Assembly (NCBI RefSeq): GCF_001513955.1
Contig: NZ_KQ948150.1
Span: forward strand, 62,001-126,000
DNA length: 64,000 nt
Reading direction: 5' to 3'
From: Streptomyces pseudovenezuelae
GTDB taxonomy: Bacteria; Actinomycetota; Actinomycetes; Streptomycetales; Streptomycetaceae
Translations under genes and position numbers: made by a program
Notes under the pieces: model-generated
What the model was told of the DNA's origin: nothing
The model's database searches: none
Seen by the model: only the letters and a program-made list of their open reading frames with translations
In this document: positions 58,925 through 64,000 of the stretch, piece after piece
Layout of the letters: each line of letters starts with the position of its first letter
Position numbering within the stretch: position 1 is the stretch's first letter

Positions 58925-61900
58925 TTACCGGCGGCCGCTGCCGGCGGTGATGATGCCGGTGACCTTCGAGCCGGTCAGGTTGTCGTAGACGACCTCACCG
59001 CCGGACTTCTTCCAGATCCTGAGGTGGAAGGTGTCCGGGCCGTCGGTGGCGGTGACGCGGAAGCCGTACCCGCTCTTCCCGTCGACCGAGCCCGATCCCT
59101 GGTAGACGGCCTGGGAGCCGGTGACCACGAGCCAGTCGGAGCCGGTCGAGCGGAACTTCAGCCGGGCCGCGCCGAAGTCGAAGGACGCCTCACCGACAGG
59201 TGTGACGGCGCCCGGCAGGTAGACCGCGGCGAAGGAGAACGCGGCCTTGCCCGTCAGCTCCGGCTTGGCGGGGTAGGCGCCGGCCGGGGAGGTGAGCACT
59301 CCGGCGCCGAGCACGGGCGGGGCGGAGCGGTCGTACACGATCAGCTCGGCAAGCGTTCTGCTGTCCGAGGCGCCGTCGTCGTCCTTGACGGTGATCACGG
59401 GACGGTGGATGCCGGCCTTGGCGTAGACGTGCTCGGCGCGGCAGCCGGACGCGCTGACCGTGCCGGACTGCGGTGCGCTCCCGTCCTTCCAGTCGACCGT
59501 GCAGGTGTGGGTGTCGTTCGTGCCCGGGTCGGTGAACGCGGCCGTGACGACCGTGCGCCTGCCGACCGGCACCGGGGACTGCGGACCCGCCGCGGAGACG
59601 AGGACCGGTGCCGCGTTGGCCACGCTCACCGTCGCCGTGTCCCTGCTGCGGCCGCCCGTGAGGGTGACCGTGTAGGTGCCGTCGTCGGTGCAGGTGATCG
59701 TCGTGGCGGCCGAGCCGGGGTCGGCGAAGGAGCAGGGCGCCCCCTTCTCGACGGTCCACGCCGGGCTGCCCGCGCCGGAGTGAGTGCCGTGCAGCGCGAT
59801 CGCGTCGCCCTCCTTCCCGCCGGCGTCCGCACCGGCGTGCACGATGCCGACCGGGTCGACGCTCGTGAGGGTGGGGACGACCTTCTTGATCAGGCCGTCG
59901 GCGTCGAACTCCAGCCTGTCGACGGTGGTTTCGCGATGCATGCCGTCACCGCCGGGGATGGCGAAGCGGTGATAGGCGATGTACCAGTCGTCGGTGTTCG
60001 GCACCTGGACCACCGAGTGATGGCCCGGACCCTTGATACCGAGGGAGAGATCCTTCTCCAGGATCACGCCCCGCTTGGTCCAGGGGCCGGTGGGGGAGGG
60101 GCCGGTGGCGTACGCGACGCGGTAGTTCTCGTCGCGGGTGTCGTTCTCCGACCAGGTGAGGTAGTAGGTGCCCTTGCGCTTGATGACGAAGGAGCCCTCG
60201 TTGTAGCCGCTGGGCGTGATGTCCTTCATCTTCGTGAGGTCGAGGGAGGTCATGTCGGCGTTCAGCGGGGCCACATAGGCGTGCCCGTTGCCCCAGTAGA
60301 GGTACGACTGGCCGTCGTCGTCCGTGAAGACGGCCGGGTCGATCATCTGGCCGCTGAACTGGCCCGCCTTGAGCAGCGGTCGGCCCAGCGCGTCCTTGAA
60401 CGGACCGGTCGGCGAGTCGGACACCGCGACACCGATGTTGGCGTCGGCGCAGAAGTAGAAGTAGTACTTCCCGTCCTTCTCGGCGATCGTCGGCGCCCAG
60501 GCCCTGCTGTCCGCCCATGAGATGTCGGGACCGAGGTCGAGGATGACGCCGTGGTCCTTCCAGTGGACCAGGTCGGTGGAGGAGTACGCCTTGAACTGCG
60601 TACCGCTCCAGCCCTCGAAGCCGTCGGTCGTCGGATAGATGTAGAAGGTGTCGCCGAAGCGCACGATGTTCGGATCGGCGTTGAGACCCGGCAGGACCGG
60701 GCTCCTCATGACGACCGCCGACACCGTCCAGGTGCGCTTCCTGCCGTCGGAGCCGGTCACCTCGTACGTCACCGGCTTGCTGAAGTCCTGCACGCTGCCG
60801 GAGGCGGGGCTGATCGCCGCCCCGTGCGCCAGGGTGAACTGCGGTGCCAGCGCGGTGAGATCGGTGCCCTCCCGCATCGGCAGCGTGACCTTGCTGTCCG
60901 CGTTGTCGACGATGGCGTCGACCTTCAGTGCCGGGTGCGTGGCCTTGGCGATGCCCGCGGTGTTGCCGCTGAGCTCCATGACCTCCGCGGCCGTCAGGGC
61001 CCGGTCGTAGATACGGAAGTCGTCGACCTCACCGCCGAAGGACGGGTCGGCCGCGTACAGGGACCTGCCGATGTAGCCGCTGTAGTCCTTGTTCGCGTCG
61101 TACAGCTCGGACGGCTTGATGGTGGTCGTCGTGCGGGCCGCCTCGACGCCGTCGACGTAGAGGACCATCGCGCCGGTCGACCCGTCGAGGGTGACGGTGA
61201 CGTGCCGCCACTCGCTCGGCGTGAGCTGCGAGCCGGCCGTCAGCTTGGACTCGGCCGACCAACTCGCCTTCGTGATCGCCGAGTAGAGGCTGTTGCCGCC
61301 GTTGGAGGGCGTCGCGAACAGGTACTTGTCACTGTCCGGACCGAGCCCGAACAGCCACTGGAAGCTGCTGCCGCCCTTCCACTTGGCGTACGTCGACACG
61401 GTCACGCTGTCGGCGTTCTTCAGCACTCCGTTCGGGATCCTGACGTACGGCGACCCCGTCGCGTCTCCCGACATCCTGAAGGAACCACCCCGCACGCCCG
61501 TCCCGAAGGCGGGCGTACCGACATAGGTGCCGTGGTAGCCGTGGCCGCTGGAGTCGGCCGCGATGTTGCCGCTCGTCTCGTCGAAGCCGTAGTGCAGGAG
61601 CAGGTCGGCCGGGACGTCGGGGCCCTCCTCGGAGACGGTGACCTCGGCCTGGACCGGGATCGCCGCGCCGTCGGGCAGACTGCCGGTGACCGTGAAGGTG
61701 CCCGCCTGGGCGTACTTCGACGCCGGGACGTCCTCCCACTCGACCGCGACGGGACGCTTGACGCCGTCGGCGTATGTGGCGATCACGGTGGCCGGCAGGA
61801 CCGGAGCCTCGCCGGTCCGCGTCTTCACCGGGATGCTCTCGACGCTCTCGACGAGCTGGTCCGGCTGGTAGGAGCGCAGGAGGCGGTCGTACTCGGCCTG

Positions 61901-64000
61901 GGTGACCGGCAGGACGGTGCCGTGACGCGGCTTGGCCGGAAGGTCGTAGTCGGTGACCGGCGTCCAGGTGCCGGAGTCGAGGTCGGTCGTCTCGAAGGGG
62001 AGGTATCCGCGACCGCCGAACTCGTCGAGGAACGCGTACCACTTCTCCTCGGTGTTCGACTTGAACACCAGCGGCCCCTCGGCGGCGTTCATCGCGCCCT
62101 TGCCGATGCCCTCCGCGACGGCGGTCCAGTTCGGGTTCAGGATCGAGTCGCTCTTCTCCTCGAAGATGAACTTGCTGTTGGGCGTCGAGGAGCTGTTGTT
62201 CCGCTCGTCCTTCGACAACCGGTAGTAGGTGCCGTTGTTCTGGATCATCGTGGAGTCGATGACCGAGTAGCCGCGGTCGACCCAGACCTTGGGCTCGCTG
62301 AAGGTGTAGAAGTCACGGGTGGTCGCGTACATCATGCGGTTGTACGTGTCGCCGGAGTGCGCCTCGTTGTCGTACAGCTTCGACGCCCAGAAGACGACGT
62401 ACTCGCCGAGCTTCGCGTCGTAGAACGCCTCCGGCGCCCAGGTGTTGCCCGCGCTGTCGGGGGAGACCTTGACCAGCCGTTGGTTCGTCCAGTGGACCAG
62501 GTCGGTGGACTCCCAGACCATCACGGACTTGCTGCCGGTGCGCTGCGAGGCGTCCCAGTCGCCGTTGCCGTAGATCCTGAGGTCGGTGGCGATCTGGTAG
62601 AACTTGTCGCCCTCGGGGGAGCGGATGATGAACGGGTCGCGCAGGCCCTTCTCCCCGAGCGTGGAGGTCAGGACGGGCTTGCCGTCGTTCAGCTCCCGCC
62701 ACTTCATGGGGTCGTCGCCCTTGCTCAGAGCGGCGTAGAGCTGCTCGCCGTCCGAGGTGCCCTCGCCCGTGAAGTAGCTGAACATGTAGCCCTTGAGGGC
62801 TTGTTTCGCGGGGAGTTCGGGGACCTTGGCGGTGAAGAGGCGGGTCGCCTTCGCGTCGCCCTTGGTGACGGTGGCGGTCAGTTCGACGCTCGTCGCGCCG
62901 GCGCCGTGCGCGGGGCGGTGGACCGTGCCGTCGGCCCCGATGACGTCCTCGTCCGCGGAGGACCAGGACACGGTGGTGCCGTAGTCGCCCGCCGCCGGGA
63001 GGGTGAGGTTGCCGCGCACGTCGTCGAGGTTGTGGACGCCGAGCGCCGCGGCGGCCTGCCGGGCGGCCGTTGTGTCGTCGAAGTCGGGCAGGACCGTGAC
63101 GTCGAAGCTCCTGGTGCCGGTGACGGAACCCTTCTTGAGGGTGGCCGTGAGCGTGGCGTGGCCGTTCGGCGCACCGGAGGCGGGGCGGGTCACCTTGCCG
63201 GAGGCGGTCACCACGTCCGGGTTGTCGCTGGTCCAGGTGAGGGTGGAGCCGCCGGCCGGGCCGGTCTTCGGCAGCTCCAGGTCGGCGGTGACCGCGCTGG
63301 TGTCGCCGAGGCTCAGCGCGGCCTTGTCGGCGGCGACGCCCTCGGTGGCGACGGGGACGGAGAGCTGCTCGACCTCGGAGGCGGCGAGCGCCCGGTCGTA
63401 GACGCGGAAGTCGCGCATGCGGCCCTTGAACAGCTTGTCGCCGGAGTAGACCGACTTGCCGATGTAGTTGGCGGTGGTGGTACCCGAGCCGATGGCGCCG
63501 GGCGTGATGGTGACCGCCGTGTTGCGGCCGACCTCGACACCGTCCTCGTACAGCACACCGGTGGTGCCGGTCTGGGTGTAGGTGAGCTGCTTCCACACCC
63601 CGCGCGTGAGGTTGTGCCCGTCCGAGGGCTTCGTGGTCTGCTCGGTCGACCAGTTGCCCGTCGCGATCGAGGTGCGCAGGGAGTTGCCGGTGGCGAACAG
63701 GTATCCGTTGCCGGTGCCGCCGCTGGAGTTGCCGAAGCCGTAGAGGAAGTACGGCGTGCTCTGGGCGGAGTCGATCAGCACGTCCGTGGAGACAGAAAGG
63801 GAGTCGAGGCCCTTCATGACGTTGTCCGGCACCTTGATGGCGGTGTCCGAGCCGTTGAACCCGAGTCCCTGCGCGGGGTCCGACCAGTCGGCGGTCCCGC
63901 TCACCGTGCCGTCGCGGCCGTGGCCGGAGGCGTCGGTGACCGTGCTGCCCGAGGCGCCGTCCAGCTTGTACCAGAGGGCCAGTCCTTCGGTGACGTCCGC
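58925..64000 (-). CDS. large secreted protein with two GH43 domains and LamG/Ig/PKD modules, 5' end missing
   Basis: The frame is open to the right edge; at least 1691 residues are visible. In order: LamG-like domain (up to about 63350); two bacterial Ig-like repeats (about 63300-62800, DVVTASGKVTRP and DVIGADGTVHRP); first GH43 propeller (about 62800-61900, GLRDPFIIRSPEG with the base Asp, YSVIDSTMI, NAAEGPLVF); an Ig-like linker; a second LamG (about 61600-61000); second GH43 propeller (about 60720-59850, GLNADPNIVRFGDTFYIYPT, MIDPAVFTDDDGQ, GYNEGSFVIKRKG as base, modulator and acid); PKD-like and C-terminal beta domains. GH43 enzymes act on arabinan, xylan or galactan. TAA at 58925 is followed by a strong terminator. 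Signal peptide must lie outside the window. Confidence 0.88.
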   Translation of the reverse strand, partial: ADVTEGLALWYKLDGASGSTVTDASGHGRDGTVSGTADWSDPAQGLGFNGSDTAIKVPDNVMKGLDSLSVSTDVLIDSAQSTPYFLYGFGNSSGGTGNGYLFATGNSLRTSIATGNWSTEQTTKPSDGHNLTRGVWKQLTYTQTGTTGVLYEDGVEVGRNTAVTITPGAIGSGTTTANYIGKSVYSGDKLFKGRMRDFRVYDRALAASEVEQLSVPVATEGVAADKAALSLGDTSAVTADLELPKTGPAGGSTLTWTSDNPDVVTASGKVTRPASGAPNGHATLTATLKKGSVTGTRSFDVTVLPDFDDTTAARQAAAALGVHNLDDVRGNLTLPAAGDYGTTVSWSSADEDVIGADGTVHRPAHGAGATSVELTATVTKGDAKATRLFTAKVPELPAKQALKGYMFSYFTGEGTSDGEQLYAALSKGDDPMKWRELNDGKPVLTSTLGEKGLRDPFIIRSPEGDKFYQIATDLRIYGNGDWDASQRTGSKSVMVWESTDLVHWTNQRLVKVSPDSAGNTWAPEAFYDAKLGEYVVFWASKLYDNEAHSGDTYNRMMYATTRDFYTFSEPKVWVDRGYSVIDSTMIQNNGTYYRLSKDERNNSSSTPNSKFIFEEKSDSILNPNWTAVAEGIGKGAMNAAEGPLVFKSNTEEKWYAFLDEFGGRGYLPFETTDLDSGTWTPVTDYDLPAKPRHGTVLPVTQAEYDRLLRSYQPDQLVESVESIPVKTRTGEAPVLPATVIATYADGVKRPVAVEWEDVPASKYAQAGTFTVTGSLPDGAAIPVQAEVTVSEEGPDVPADLLLHYGFDETSGNIAADSSGHGYHGTYVGTPAFGTGVRGGSFRMSGDATGSPYVRIPNGVLKNADSVTVSTYAKWKGGSSFQWLFGLGPDSDKYLFATPSNGGNSLYSAITKASWSAESKLTAGSQLTPSEWRHVTVTLDGSTGAMVLYVDGVEAARTTTTIKPSELYDANKDYSGYIGRSLYAADPSFGGEVDDFRIYDRALTAAEVMELSGNTAGIAKATHPALKVDAIVDNADSKVTLPMREGTDLTALAPQFTLAHGAAISPASGSVQDFSKPVTYEVTGSDGRKRTWTVSAVVMRSPVLPGLNADPNIVRFGDTFYIYPTTDGFEGWSGTQFKAYSSTDLVHWKDHGVILDLGPDISWADSRAWAPTIAEKDGKYYFYFCADANIGVAVSDSPTGPFKDALGRPLLKAGQFSGQMIDPAVFTDDDGQSYLYWGNGHAYVAPLNADMTSLDLTKMKDITPSGYNEGSFVIKRKGTYYLTWSENDTRDENYRVAYATGPSPTGPWTKRGVILEKDLSLGIKGPGHHSVVQVPNTDDWYIAYHRFAIPGGDGMHRETTVDRLEFDADGLIKKVVPTLTSVDPVGIVHAGADAGGKEGDAIALHGTHSGAGSPAWTVEKGAPCSFADPGSAATTITCTDDGTYTVTLTGGRSRDTATVSVANAAPVLVSAAGPQSPVPVGRRTVVTAAFTDPGTNDTHTCTVDWKDGSAPQSGTVSASGCRAEHVYAKAGIHRPVITVKDDDGASDSRTLAELIVYDRSAPPVLGAGVLTSPAGAYPAKPELTGKAAFSFAAVYLPGAVTPVGEASFDFGAARLKFRSTGSDWLVVTGSQAVYQGSGSVDGKSGYGFRVTATDGPDTFHLRIWKKSGGEVVYDNLTGSKVTGIITAGSGRR

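Noticed and set aside
1..64000. tRNA, rRNA, CRISPR arrays and insertion sequences
   Set aside because: No cloverleaf, repeat-spacer pattern, transposase or terminal inverted repeats with target duplications were recognised by eye.

Overview
The window is a GC-rich actinobacterial chromosome segment, almost certainly from a Streptomyces. Supporting signs are the strong third-position G/C bias, many GTG starts, ATGA/GTGA start-stop overlaps, numerous secreted carbohydrate-active enzymes, DesK/NarL-type two-component systems, an XRE/DUF397/anti-sigma-type ATPase module, ANTAR and PP2C regulators, and a probable bldA-type TTA codon in one regulator. No rRNA, tRNA, CRISPR array or insertion sequence was recognised. 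The first and last genes run off the window edges.

Layout. 1-3.6 kb: end of a GH106-type glycosidase, a methyltransferase and a flavodoxin-like reductase. 3.6-8.9 kb: a two-component system divergent from an ABC/FtsX exporter. 8.9-10.6 kb: a catalytic-core-only alanyl-tRNA synthetase paralogue preceded by a short alanine-rich leader ORF, stacked hairpins and an ANTAR gene. 10.8-13.6 kb: an AraC regulator and a secreted hydrolase. 13.7-23.9 kb: a lipid locus resembling the mycolic-acid condensation locus of mycobacteria. It encodes an AccD-type carboxyltransferase, a FadD32-like fatty acyl-AMP ligase, a Pks13-like ACP-KS-AT-ACP-TE synthase, an antigen-85-like esterase, a PucR/FasR-like regulator and a cutinase. 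24.4-30 kb: a DUF485/solute symporter pair, a YceI protein, an orphan P450 and a GH53 galactanase.

30.2-32.7 kb: a three-gene cassette whose middle protein joins a helix-turn-helix to a segment with phi29-like protein-primed DNA polymerase motifs A, B and C. A second DNA-binding-type protein follows, and two palindromes lie upstream. 32.7-37.2 kb: an S9 peptidase, a trypsin-like protease, a GNAT and a DinB protein. 37.2-45 kb: a GH38 alpha-mannosidase with an ABC sugar importer and a divergent ROK repressor, with a candidate operator inside the promoter spacer. 45.3-49.6 kb: an MMPL transporter with its own two-component system. 49.7-55.7 kb: an SDR, a pseudogene remnant, and a signalling module (two DUF574-type methyltransferases, DUF397, XRE, ATPase, PP2C). 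55.8-64 kb: a lyase pair and a very large secreted protein with two GH43 domains.

The most notable content is the Pks13/FadD32/AccD-type locus in an organism type not known to make mycolic acids, the HTH-polymerase cassette, and the probable attenuator in front of the AlaRS paralogue. The lipid locus looks like a pathway that activates one fatty acid as an acyl-AMP, carboxylates another acyl chain, condenses them on the PKS, and transfers the product to an acceptor outside the cell. All functions are read from sequence motifs and gene context; no database search was run.
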